A DNA stretch of 64,000 bases from contig CAWIEI010000034.1 in the NCBI GenBank assembly GCA_963834965.1, forward strand, positions 197,487 through 261,486, written 5' to 3'. A program made the translations under genes and the position numbers. The stretch comes from Fodinibacter sp963834965 (lineage in GTDB: Bacteria; Actinomycetota; Actinomycetes; Actinomycetales; Dermatophilaceae). A model generated the notes under the pieces. It was given only the letters and a program-made list of their open reading frames with translations. It did no database searches and was not told where the DNA came from. Positions 43,805-52,212 of the stretch are shown piece after piece (the first letter of the stretch is position 1; each line of letters starts with the position of its first letter).

Positions 43805-45429
43805 ACGTCGGTACCCGACCCCGTCCGCCTGTCACCGGCGACGCGGCACACCACCGCGAACGCGCCCTGGCCCTGCTCCCCGAGCTCGCCGAGCGCCCGG
43901 TACCGCGCCGGCGCGTGCACCACCGGCTGACGATGGTCCTTGCCGGCGTGGCGTCGCTGGCCCTGGTCGGCGCCGTCTTCGCCGGCTTCTGGGGGTACCT
44001 GTGGTGGCAGAAGGAGGTCGGGCAGCAGCACCCGGCCTCCGCGCCGGCCTTCAGCAGCACCGACACTGCCGCCTTCCACGCGGCGGCTGCCGCGGCCGCC
44101 GATGCCCCCGCGGGCGCGGGGGCGGCCCCGATCGTGCTCACCTATCATGACGTCGCGCCGGCCGGGGACAGCGAGTACGTCGTCTCCCCGGCCCAGTTCG
44201 CCGCGCAGATGGCGATGCTGCACGAGGCGGGGTATCGCACCCTGACCGCCGACGACTTCGTGCGCTACCAGAGAACCGGCAAGGTGCCCCCACGCTCGGT
44301 GCTCATCACCTTCGATGACGGCACCCGCGGGCTGTGGACCTACGCGGACCCCGTCCTGGAGCGGTACAAGTTCACCGCCGTGGCCTTCCTCATCACGGCC
44401 TCGGTGGGTGAGCATGCGCCCTACTACCTGACCTGGCCGCAAGTGGAGCGGATGGCCTCCAGTGGCCGCTGGTCCTTCGGCTCGCACACCAACGACCTGC
44501 ACACCAAGACCGGGGGGGCGGAGGGCTCGCAGGTGTCTGCCCTGACGGCCCGACCGCCCGCGGAGCGCCGCCCGCAGACCCTGAACGCCTTCCGTGACAC
44601 CGTGCGTACCGACCTGCAACGCTCGGTGCGGGCATTCGCCGAGCACGACCTGCCGCGGCCCCAGACGTTCGCGTGGCCGTTCTCGGGCATCGTCGGCAAG
44701 CAGCCCGACCCCGCGGCCGCGGCCGTGGCCGAGCAGGAGGTCTCGCGGGCCTTCCCGGTGGCGTTCGCGAACGTGTTCCGGCCGCGCCCGGCGACGCGCA
44801 GCGATGTCCGCAGCGGACGCGTGCAGCGACTCGAGCTGCGAGCCGATGACACCGCACCCGGCCTGTTCCAGCGGATGCGCGAGATGGAGACCCTGCCGGT
44901 GCGAGACCTCCACCTGGCCAACGGCGACGCCCTCTGGCTCGAGCAGGGCGGGCACACCGCGCCCCTGGACCCGGCCCGGCTCAAGGGTGGGGTGCTCATC
45001 CCGAAGGCGCGCAGCCTGAGGTACCTGCAGGCCTACTTCGAGCCGCAGCGGACCAGCGAGTGGCGCCGCTACCAGCTGAGCGGGACGATCACGCCCTCAC
45101 CACAGGGCGGGACGAGCGGGCTGACCGTGCACGGCCAGGACCGCGACCAGCAGGTGTCGGTGCGGGTGTCCTCCAAGGTGGCCAGTGTGCTGTCCGATGG
45201 GAAGATCGTGGCAAACCGCATCTTCTCCGACACCGGTGACGTCCAGCCCACCCACAGCGTCAAGGTCGTGGCGACCGGCAAGGCCACCACGGTGACGGTG
45301 GACGGCCGGCCCCTGGCCCGGGTGACCGGGGCCGGCGCCCCGGGTGCTGTGGGCGTGGTGTTCGGCCGGGACTCCGCCCGCTCGGACTGGGGGAGCATCG
45401 ACGACCTGCGCGTGCGGCCCGTGCAGTGA
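43801..45429 (+). CDS. Membrane-anchored polysaccharide deacetylase with C-terminal LamG-like domain
   Basis: The GTG at 43801 overlaps the microprotein stop. The 542-residue product has a cytoplasmic N-terminus, one membrane helix (about 45-65) and an extracytoplasmic NodB-homology (CE4) domain from about residue 108. The CE4 motifs are IVLTYHDVAP, SVLITFDDGT (near 170) and FGSHTND, so the metal-binding His/Asp set is present. The layout resembles IcaB/PgaB. From about residue 400 a beta-rich region resembles concanavalin-like (LamG/3-keto-disaccharide hydrolase) folds and could bind the glycan. The likely role is removing N-acetyl groups from the polymer made by the synthase. Confidence 0.9.
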   Translation: MNVGTRPRPPVTGDAAHHRERALALLPELAERPVPRRRVHHRLTMVLAGVASLALVGAVFAGFWGYLWWQKEVGQQHPASAPAFSSTDTAAFHAAAAAAADAPAGAGAAPIVLTYHDVAPAGDSEYVVSPAQFAAQMAMLHEAGYRTLTADDFVRYQRTGKVPPRSVLITFDDGTRGLWTYADPVLERYKFTAVAFLITASVGEHAPYYLTWPQVERMASSGRWSFGSHTNDLHTKTGGAEGSQVSALTARPPAERRPQTLNAFRDTVRTDLQRSVRAFAEHDLPRPQTFAWPFSGIVGKQPDPAAAAVAEQEVSRAFPVAFANVFRPRPATRSDVRSGRVQRLELRADDTAPGLFQRMREMETLPVRDLHLANGDALWLEQGGHTAPLDPARLKGGVLIPKARSLRYLQAYFEPQRTSEWRRYQLSGTITPSPQGGTSGLTVHGQDRDQQVSVRVSSKVASVLSDGKIVANRIFSDTGDVQPTHSVKVVATGKATTVTVDGRPLARVTGAGAPGAVGVVFGRDSARSDWGSIDDLRVRPVQ

Positions 45430-46274
45430 ACCCGCCCGAGCGCTTCCTCACGCCCCGGCGCAGGACGTTCGCCGGCGCGGTGGTACTCGTGGCGGTCCTG
45501 CTCACCGGGCTGCTCTCCGGGTGCACCCGCGTCGTTCGTCCCGGTGCCGCCGCGGGCGGCGCGGGCGGGGCCACCGGCGGCACGGGCGGAGTGTGGCAGC
45601 CGCACTTCCCCCCGGGCCACTCGCTGATCAGCAACGAGTTCGCCTACCGGAACCCGCAGGCTGCCGGCGCGCGCCGGTCAGCGGACTGGCTGGTCACCAG
45701 CGGGTCGCTCTTCGCCGACGACGGCACGGCGTGGAGCGGAACCATCGACGGCAAGTCACCGGACCCCTCCAGCACCGACGCCACCGGCTCGGCGGTGCTG
45801 CGCGCCGTGAGCGCCCGCGACGACTTCGGCGACGTGGTGGTCACGTTGGGACTGGACGTGGCAGGGCAGACCACCACCCGCCGCACCGGCAAGAACGCCT
45901 ACGACGGGGTCCACCTCCTGCTGCGGTACACCAGCCCGGACAGCCTGTACGCGGTGAGCCTGTGCCGGCGCGACGGCGCCGTCATGATCAAGCGCAAGGA
46001 GCCCGGCACCCCGTCCGATGACGGGTACTACAGCACCCTCGCGCAGGGGTCGTCACCGTGCCCGGTCGGGCACTGGGTGAAGTACACCGTCTCGGTGCGC
46101 GACGAGCCCGGCGGGGTCCGCATCACCTTGGCGATGGGGTCCCGAGTCGTTCTGTCGGTCCTCGACGCCGGCACCGGCGGGACCGCACCGCTGCGCGGGA
46201 CGGGTCGTGTGGGCGTGCGTGGCGACAACACCGACTTCCATCTGCGCGAACTCAGCGTGCAGCCCCAGAACTGA
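45426..46274 (+). CDS. Lipoprotein with a LamG-like (concanavalin-like) domain
   Basis: The GTG at 45426 overlaps the deacetylase stop (GTGA). The 282-residue product has a lipoprotein signal with lipobox LLSGC near residue 33, then a Gly/Ala-rich linker. A beta-rich domain follows: LISNEFAYRNP, WLVTSGSLFADDGTAWSG, then YDGVHLLLRYTSPDSLYAVSLCRRDG. This resembles the C-terminal part of the deacetylase and families that bind or cut glycans. No catalytic residues are obvious. It is the last gene of the five-gene polysaccharide operon and is likely to hold or recognise the polymer at the cell surface. Confidence 0.85.
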   Translation: MNPPERFLTPRRRTFAGAVVLVAVLLTGLLSGCTRVVRPGAAAGGAGGATGGTGGVWQPHFPPGHSLISNEFAYRNPQAAGARRSADWLVTSGSLFADDGTAWSGTIDGKSPDPSSTDATGSAVLRAVSARDDFGDVVVTLGLDVAGQTTTRRTGKNAYDGVHLLLRYTSPDSLYAVSLCRRDGAVMIKRKEPGTPSDDGYYSTLAQGSSPCPVGHWVKYTVSVRDEPGGVRITLAMGSRVVLSVLDAGTGGTAPLRGTGRVGVRGDNTDFHLRELSVQPQN

Positions 46275-46351
46275 GCCGGCCGGGGCGCAGACCGGCTCGG
46301 GAAGCCCACGAGACACGGCCAGACCGCACGCCACGGGGCGTGGGCCTGGCC
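46273..46351. terminator. Two hairpins between convergent genes
   Basis: GAGCCGG/CCGGCTC (46273-46298) overlaps the lipoprotein stop. A second stem, GGCCAG...CACGCC paired with GGCGTG...CTGGCC (46317-46351), follows. They lie between the polysaccharide operon and the convergent LamG gene and can end both transcripts. Confidence 0.6.
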
Positions 46352-46364
46352 GGCGCCGGTGGGT

Positions 46365-47355
46365 TCAGCGTGCGGTGGTTGGGGCGACGCTCCGGGTCAT
46401 CGCGGTGAAGTGCGCGGCAAGCCGTGACTGGGACACGACATGGTCGTACACGGCCACCCGGCCGATCGCGCCGGTGAAGAAGGACCGCAGGTCCCGGGTG
46501 CCCACCCGCAGCGGCGCACTGCCGTCGCGCGGCACGATGGCGTAGTCACGCATCGAGTCGTGGTCCATCAGCACGCCGTTGCGGTACAGCCTGACGGTGC
46601 CATAGCCCGAGACGAGGGTCGCGGTGTCGAACACGGCGGCGACGTGGACCCAGTCACCGGCCTTCAGCAGCGGCGGCTTCCCACCATCGGTGGAGGTCAG
46701 ACCCCCTTGGAAGTACGAGCCGGAGCCCAGGCCCCCGGTCGGGTTGAAGTGGTACGCGGAGAGGCGGTTCGGGCGCGAGGAGCTGTGTGAGTAGACCCGC
46801 AGCGTGTACTCCTGCGACCCGTTGACGCCCTTGCCGAGGTAGTGCACCAGTGGGCCGTCGCTGGAGGACTCCGCCCCGGGGAACTCCAAGGTGTCCGGGC
46901 GCACCCATGCCTCGATGGTCAGCGACCGGGTACGGGTGACCGAGAGGTCTGCGGCGTCGGCGATCTCCGCGTACTGGGTCGACCCGTTGAACACCGCCAC
47001 GCGCTGACCATCGGGGGTGGTGGAGGTTGCTGGGGGTGCCGCGGTAGGTGAGGCGGTGGCCCTTGCCGGCGAGGTCGGTGGTGGACGTGCCGTCGAGGGC
47101 GAAGTACGCGACGGGGGAGTCCGCGCGTACCTGGGCGTCGTAGGTCGACGCGGTCAGGGTCGTCGACCCCCGGTGAGTGACCGTGGACAGGGGGGCCAGC
47201 CCCGTGGCAGCGGCCGCACCCGTGGGGGCGGGCGTGTGGGTCGCTTCGGCCGCGGGAGCCGATGGCGCTCCCCCCAGCAGCAGGGCGAGCGTGGCTGCCA
47301 CGCCGACGAACGAGCGGACGATGGCGGGGGTAGGTAAGACGGGAACGTTGCGCAC
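46365..47355 (-). pseudogene. Secreted LamG-domain protein, one-base frameshift
   Basis: The GTG at 47355 starts a signal peptide (FVGVAATLALLLGGAPSAPAA) and a linker, then AYFALDGTSTTDLAGKGHRL and YRGTPSNLHHP. At a run of five C residues (minus strand, about 47012-47016) the frame shifts. Dropping one C continues as DGQRVAVFNGSTQYAEIADA, SLTIEAWVRPDTLEFP, and a complete LamG/concanavalin jelly-roll to the stop at 46365. The gene is otherwise intact at about 330 residues, so a single-base sequence error is as likely as a real mutation. It is convergent with the polysaccharide operon and its LamG fold suggests glycan binding. Confidence 0.85.
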
Positions 47356-48468
47356 GGTGGTCCTCGGGGCGGGCGTCGATCAAGACCCTTGGCCCCGCAC
47401 GGTCTTGGCCTCTGCAGGCTACGAATAGCGGTGTGCGAGGGCAACTCCGCCGCGGACGGTGACCATGGCGTTCTCTCAGGTTCGACACCGGGCCCACCCA
47501 CCGTGCGGCTCCACCCGCCTGCGGCGGCCTCCCGGTGCGCTCGTTGTGCCCCGGAGCGTGAGCCGGCTCACGTACCTCGTCCGCTGCGGCCTTTGGTTTG
47601 CTGCCATCTTCTGCTTCGCCGCCGCTGCGGCTCGGTCTGCAGGGGACGTGGTGGCCGGGGCTGTGGGTGACGGCGAGTACACCGTGGGACTCTCGGCTGT
47701 GCAGGCGGCCGGCTCCCGCTGTCCCGTCGGTCACCTCTTCGGTTGCCGGGTGACGCCGAATGTGGGGACCAGGCACCGGCCGTCCTTGCTCAGAGCAGCC
47801 GAGTTGGCCCGGGCGTTGACCGTCGTCGGAACGCCTTGGCCGATGAGCCACGCATCGAGCGCTGAAGAACTGGTAGTCCCTGGCAACCAAGCCTTCAGCA
47901 GTCGGCCTGAGCCTGGTCACCACAAGGGCACGCGCCTTCCATGGGAGCTTGGGCGTGACCAGCTCTGGGCTGGGACCGTTGATGGGGGAGGTGGTGCCGG
48001 CTGGGGTGACGTGGCCCTACCCGCGGGCGTCATCACCGGCGCAGAGCCGGTGCGTGACAATACGGTCAGTCGCGACCGGCGGCGATCAGGTCGTTCCGCA
48101 GGGGTGTCAGCTCGATGTAGTGCTCCACCGAGATGACCGCAGCTACCGCGCGACCCCTGCGCTGTGGCACTCGCCATAGCTACCACCGACACATGCCGAC
48201 GGCATAGAACCAGTCCCCCCTCGCATCGGATGCGCGCGGAGCAATCCGCCCACGCGAGACCACCTCCCGTGCGCCGTTGGCCCGCCGACCAGTGGCGGGA
48301 CTTCGCCGGTGGAGGGCGAGTCGGAAGCAGTCTCATCGCCTCCTGCCGGTGAGGGCGAGCGCGCTTCCCAGCGACGGCAATCCTGGACTTCGCTGATTCG
48401 CTCGACTGCGGTCAACGGCGCAAAATCCACCCTGGCGCTCGGTGGTCAGCGGGTGACGTACCGGTCCG
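47356..48468. other. 1.1-kb gap, no intact gene
   Basis: Long frames are open on both strands but lack start signals and family motifs, and their translations are low-complexity. The one readable stretch is a possible antitoxin tail at 48066-48170 on the minus strand. The region looks like decayed sequence. Confidence 0.5.
48066..48170 (-). pseudogene. Possible Phd/YefM-type antitoxin C-terminal fragment
   Basis: About 34 codons read RRGRAVAAVISVEHYIELTP then LRNDLIAAGRD and stop at 48066. The pattern xRxGRxVAAxxSVExYxxL is typical of Phd/YefM antitoxins after their DNA-binding start. The frame is closed by a stop just upstream, no partner toxin is seen, and the N-terminal half is missing. 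It is offered as a remnant with low confidence. Confidence 0.35.
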
Positions 48469-49209
48469 CTACCCGTGGTGTTCGATGGTCAGTGCCCCGG
48501 TGTCGGCGACCTCGACGGCGATATCGGCCAGCTTGCGGTTGGAGTTCTGGCTCGCCACCCGCAGCACGTCGAAGGCCTCCTGGCGGGTGAGCTGGTGCTG
48601 GTTCATCAGCACGCCCATGGCCACCCCGATCTCGCGGTTGCTCTGAAGCGCCTTGGTCAGGTTCTCAGCGTGCCGCGACGCCATCCGTTCGGAGAGGACC
48701 ATGCCTCCGTGGGTGGCCAGGATCAGCGCGATGCCCACCGCCGTCTGGTCGAAGGCGTCCGGGGCGTCGGAGTAGATGTTCAACCCAGCGACCACCCCGT
48801 TCTGGTTCTGCAGGAGGAGGCGCTGGGAGAGGACACTGCTCACGCCCACCTCGTCCTTGACCCGCCTGCCCCAGTGGTCCCACCGCGGGTCCGAGCTCAC
48901 CTCCCCGGTGACGTACAGGGAGTTGTTGAGCACGGCCTGCACACACGGCCCGTCGCCGAGCTCGTACTGCAGGGCATCAGCGCGCAGCGCCTGTTCGTGT
49001 GTGGACGCGGCCGTGATGAAGTGTTCGCTGCGCAGAACGCTCACGCTGACCCACCTGGCTCCCGGAACCCGCTCCTGGGTCAGCGTGACCAGCGTGTTCA
49101 GGGGGGACTGGTCGGCGCGGTCCTCGGCGACTCGTTGGGACAGCGAGCGCATCGCCTTGGCGACCTCGACCAGGTCGTACCTCTCGGACGTGTGCTCCTG
49201 CTGGGACAT
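48469..49209 (-). CDS. GAF-ANTAR transcription antitermination regulator
   Basis: The 246-residue product has an N-terminal GAF domain (about 25-165, with GDGPCVQAVLNNSLYVTGE) and a C-terminal ANTAR domain (about 180-235, IGVAMGVLMNQHQLTRQEAF, then LRVASQNSNRKLADIA). ANTAR proteins bind two-hairpin RNA targets to prevent termination, and GAF-ANTAR versions are numerous in actinobacteria. No histidine kinase partner is adjacent. ATG at 49209 follows a GAGGATCGAGGG stretch. A fragment of a second ANTAR domain ending in nearly the same sequence lies 1.5 kb away at 50743-50838. Confidence 0.92.
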   Translation of the reverse strand: MSQQEHTSERYDLVEVAKAMRSLSQRVAEDRADQSPLNTLVTLTQERVPGARWVSVSVLRSEHFITAASTHEQALRADALQYELGDGPCVQAVLNNSLYVTGEVSSDPRWDHWGRRVKDEVGVSSVLSQRLLLQNQNGVVAGLNIYSDAPDAFDQTAVGIALILATHGGMVLSERMASRHAENLTKALQSNREIGVAMGVLMNQHQLTRQEAFDVLRVASQNSNRKLADIAVEVADTGALTIEHHG

Positions 49210-49762
49210 GGACCCTCGATCCTCAACTCATGGAGGCGGATACATCCCCCACTTGCGAGTATGAGGCCGCAGCAGCCACCAAGCGCCGACAGGACTCCAA
49301 GGGATCGGGGCGGGTAGGTCGCCCAAGTACGTTCCGGCGCCTGATGCCCACCTGCGCGGCCAGTCGTCGCCGGCCCTCGGGCGCCGAAACCGGGAATCGG
49401 CCGCACGCCACCGCCTGGGGACGGAGTCTGCACGCAGCCAGTGAGCCCCTGGATTCTGGGCTCCTCCCGGGGGGTAGGGAGCTGGTCGCCGACGGATTCA
49501 AGCCACGTGTCCCGACGGTGAGGTGTCTTCGTGGGCGCGCCTTGATCACCGCGCTCGTGGGGACACCGCCGCCGGCTTGGCCCACTCGACGCAACAAGGC
49601 TCAAGGAGGCTTCCCCACGCAACAGCTCACTCACTCACCCACCCACCCCTCGCGGCGTGAGACAAATGGTCCGAACTGATGTGCAAATGCCGGCGAAACC
49701 ACTGCCAAGATTGGCCCAGGTCAGAACGGCGGCCTCAGCTACTCGTGGGCGGAGGATGTCCC
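49210..49762. other. 553-base gap between divergent genes
   Basis: This separates the GAF-ANTAR gene from the divergent 66-residue gene and should hold both promoters. I could not place either with confidence and saw no ANTAR-type double hairpin. No coding frame is supported. Confidence 0.5.
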
Positions 49763-49963
49763 ATGCGTTACGAGTTCATCGTCAAAGACACCGTGCCCGG
49801 CGACTTCGCAGTGGAGCTGCCCGAGCTCCGCCGCACGTCGTACCCCACCGGCGGCACCTCACTGTTCGGCCCCGTACGCGACGAGGCGGACGTCCACACC
49901 CTCTTGGCCCGTCTCAACGCTCTTGGGCTCTCCGTCGTCGAAATGCGCCGACTTCCGGACTAG
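49763..49963 (+). CDS. 66-residue protein of unknown function, copy A
   Basis: ATG at 49763 follows GGAGGA by about seven bases. The small soluble product (MRYEFIVKD..., FGPVRDEADVHTLLARLNAL, ending SVVEMRRLPD) looks like a ferredoxin-like alpha/beta fold of the ACT or muconolactone-isomerase size class. A paralogue with 44 of 66 identical residues by my count is encoded at 51317-51517 on the other strand. Small actinobacterial proteins with this MRYEF...VVEMRRLPD pattern recur in genomes without assigned function. It is divergent from the GAF-ANTAR gene. Confidence 0.82.
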   Translation: MRYEFIVKDTVPGDFAVELPELRRTSYPTGGTSLFGPVRDEADVHTLLARLNALGLSVVEMRRLPD

Positions 49964-50132
49964 AACCGGCAGGCGTCGACGACCCGAGGCTGCGCGCCAC
50001 CGGCTCCATGCCGAGGGACAGCGCTTGGGGCCGGGGCAGAACGCGGACCCGGCGCCGCCTCATCATCCGCCCATTTGGCCAACTCCCGACCACTTGTGCC
50101 TGCAGCGTGGGACCGGGTTGCCCTGTTGTCCC

Positions 50133-50506
50133 CTACTCGTGACTGACCAGAGCGGTTCCGTCCGGCTTGTCGGTGCCGTACTTCCAACTGACGTCAGCCT
50201 GACGTCGCACGACCTCCGCCGTCGCTCCAGCAGGGCTGGACCCGTCAGGCATCGTCATCGTCCAGAGCGTGTGCATCAGCGCAAGGTCGCCGGCGACGAA
50301 CACCAACGATTCCCCGAACACGAGCTTGGCGCCAGAATCCAGGTACGCCTTCAGCGTGGCGCGGATCTGCTCATACGCCGTCGAGGTGCCGTGCGGGGTG
50401 GGCAAGGCCGCCTCTCCTCGTACAGCGACATCATTCCGTCAAGGTCGCCGTCGGCGAAGCAGCGCTCGAAGAGCGCGCTCGCCTGGGTTGGTTCCGATGC
50501 CTCCAT
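50133..50506 (-). pseudogene. SnoaL-like (NTF2-fold) protein, frameshifted
   Basis: The ATG at 50506 begins ALFERCFADGDLDGMMSLYE, the typical opening of SnoaL/DUF4440-type cone folds. The frame then breaks at a GAGGAGAGG run near 50412. Removing two bases there continues as LPTPHGTSTAYEQIRATLKA, AKLVFGESLVFVAGDLALMH and TMTMPDGSS to the stop at 50133, for a total of about 123 residues. Such proteins are often polyketide or steroid isomerase-like or of unknown function. It is a young pseudogene or a sequence error. Confidence 0.78.
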
Positions 50507-50742
50507 CGGCGTCCCATCTGGCATCGCGGCGGTGGTGCCTCAGGCTGTGATGCCGAGTTGGCCGGGGTGCACCGACGGTGTCCCCGGCCTTATGTCCGCA
50601 GTTCGGGCGGAGCGCGGCGCTGGTCGGCCGGGAACTCTCATGCTTCCCCCCAATGGGCACCGTCATGGCCATGACCCACCTGAGCCATCGTCGAGGGAGG
50701 GTCACACGAGAAGGACCACGCCAGCTTGGCCAATCGAGTGCC

Positions 50743-50838
50743 ATCAGCGGTCGCAACGAGAAACTGGGTCCTACAAGCTCGCCGACATCGCGACCGAGGT
50801 CCCCGACACCGGGTCACTGAGGATCGATCAGCACGGGG
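50743..50838 (+). pseudogene. ANTAR-domain C-terminal fragment
   Basis: About 30 codons read SYKLADIATEVPDTGSLRID and QHG. The end of the GAF-ANTAR protein 1.5 kb away reads NRKLADIAVEVADTGALTIE and HHG. The similarity covers only the last ANTAR helix and tail, with no upstream domain. The copies are in opposite orientation. It is the remnant of a duplicated or related regulator gene. Confidence 0.7.
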
Positions 50839-51129
50839 TAGAAGGTTGTGCAAGCGGCGTGCCGGGTCGGTCAGTGACCCGGTCGCTGCGCTCGAGGCCA
50901 GCCCGAAAGCGGCACAGAGCGCATGCGTGCGTTGGGCGTTTCTGCGCGCCGAACCGCGGGTAAGTGGTGGGCGACGGCACATACGGAAGCGCGCTCATGG
51001 TGAGCTCGCGATGCGGACCGAGCGCAGGACCGCCTCGAATGCGGACCGAGCTGAGGTCGCCGCGCGCCTTCTTGAGGGACTGGGCCTCCGATGTCGTCGT
51101 CACGGAAACCGAGTAGGGAGGAACGGCAA

Positions 51130-51273
51130 ATGGTCATCCTCGGAATCATTCTGGCGTTGATCGGATGGTTCGCCAGCATCCCGATCCTGCTGTGGATCGG
51201 CGTGGCCCTCATCATCGTTGGCCTCGTCCTGAACTTCGTGCCGATCGGCGGCTCAACCCGGCGCTGGTACTAG
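51130..51273 (+). CDS. DUF6131-type small membrane protein
   Basis: ATG at 51130 follows AGGGAGGAA. The 47-residue product is almost all membrane: two hydrophobic stretches (MVILGIILALIGWFASIPIL and IGVALIIVGLVLNFVPIG) and a short end with RRWY. This pattern, including the closing aromatic pair, matches the DUF6131 small membrane proteins common in mycobacteria and relatives. The function is unknown. Such genes are often near stress-response genes, and this one lies among the ANTAR and 66-residue genes. Confidence 0.82.
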   Translation: MVILGIILALIGWFASIPILLWIGVALIIVGLVLNFVPIGGSTRRWY

Positions 51274-51316
51274 CCCCTGATCTTCAACGCACCGCGTGCT
51301 GGGTGCATCGAAGTGG

Positions 51317-51517
51317 TCAGTCCGGAAGTGGTCGCATCTCGACGACGGACAGCCCCAGGTCGGCGAACCGCGCGAGCAGTGTGGCGATGTCGGCCTCGTC
51401 CTGCACAGGGCCGAAGAGCACGGTTCCGCCGGTGGGGTAGGGGGTGGACGAGAGCTCGGGCAGGGCGGCCGTGACGTCCTCGGAGAGCGAGCCTTGGATG
51501 ATGAACTCGTACCGCAT
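51317..51517 (-). CDS. 66-residue protein of unknown function, copy B
   Basis: ATG at 51517 follows GAGAGGAAG. The product (MRYEFIIQG..., LPELSSTPYPTGGTVLFGPV, ending SVVEMRPLPD) is the paralogue of the protein at 49763-49963. It is the same length with no gaps, and identity is concentrated in three blocks: the first six residues, YPTGGTxLFGPV, and the last 13 residues. It is convergent with the DUF6131 gene (43 bases between stops). The conserved blocks suggest a compact fold under selection, possibly a dimer. Confidence 0.82.
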   Translation of the reverse strand: MRYEFIIQGSLSEDVTAALPELSSTPYPTGGTVLFGPVQDEADIATLLARFADLGLSVVEMRPLPD

Positions 51518-51729
51518 GGGCTTCCTCTCGGTCGTCGTCGTGGGTCCGGCTTCTGCCCTGTCCTGACCCTCGCACCGCTACGTCTGGTGCCGCCTCACGC
51601 GTGCTGGGTGAGCCCGGCTCGCGTGTGCGGCGGTGGGTACTGACCTGACCGTGGCGCTCTTGCCGCTGGCGCTGCCCCCCGCCCGGGGCTTCGACGCGTG
51701 TCCACGCCGCAGGTGCCGTCAATGCCGGC

Positions 51730-51987
51730 GTGGATGACGGCGTCTACGCTGTTGTCGTGGCCATCACCGATGTCCAGTCCGAACAGCTGCGGCTCCTGCA
51801 GGGGCACGGGCTGCTGACCACTGCGCGGATGTCGCACATCCTGGACCACGACGCCGAGTCCCTTCGGTGGGTCGCCGACAACTGGCAGGTGTCGAGCACC
51901 CCGCAGGCCAACGCTCAGGTCCGGCAGGTGGCGGGCGAGGCGCACGCCCTGGTGGTCGGCAGCCGCATGCCCGACCCGGGCGTCTGA
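51730..51987 (+). CDS. Small protein of unknown function
   Basis: The 85-residue frame (MDDGVYAVVVAITDVQSEQL, then HILDHDAESLRWVADNWQVS) reads as a plausible soluble alpha/beta protein. No ribosome binding site precedes the ATG, and a GTG at 51757 could be the true start. I know no family. Confidence that it is a gene is moderate, resting on amino acid balance and third-position G+C. Confidence 0.5.
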   Translation: MDDGVYAVVVAITDVQSEQLRLLQGHGLLTTARMSHILDHDAESLRWVADNWQVSSTPQANAQVRQVAGEAHALVVGSRMPDPGV

Positions 51988-52212
51988 GGCTCGAGAGGGA
52001 TGCCCCGCCGTCCGGGGCCGGCCTCAGCGGGGGGGCGTGTGCAGTGTGGGAGCAGAGGCGATCATCAACAGGTGCGCCCGCTATCGGCTGCCGACGCACC
52101 TTGTCGGCGATGACGCGGCACGGGAACCTGCATCGAGATGCGTTTCTGCGCCCCCCCATATCCCTGGCACGTTTTGAGAGGGGCGCCTGCACACGACGGC
52201 CCCTGACCGGCC

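Noticed and set aside
47459..48136. 225-codon plus-strand frame with one hydrophobic stretch
   Set aside because: There is no ribosome binding site, no family resemblance and a poor amino acid balance after residue 60. It may be chance in high-G+C DNA.
49490..49520. tRNA T-arm-like sequence (GGATTCAAGCC)
   Set aside because: No matching acceptor stem, anticodon arm or D-arm could be built around it; no tRNA was found elsewhere in the window.
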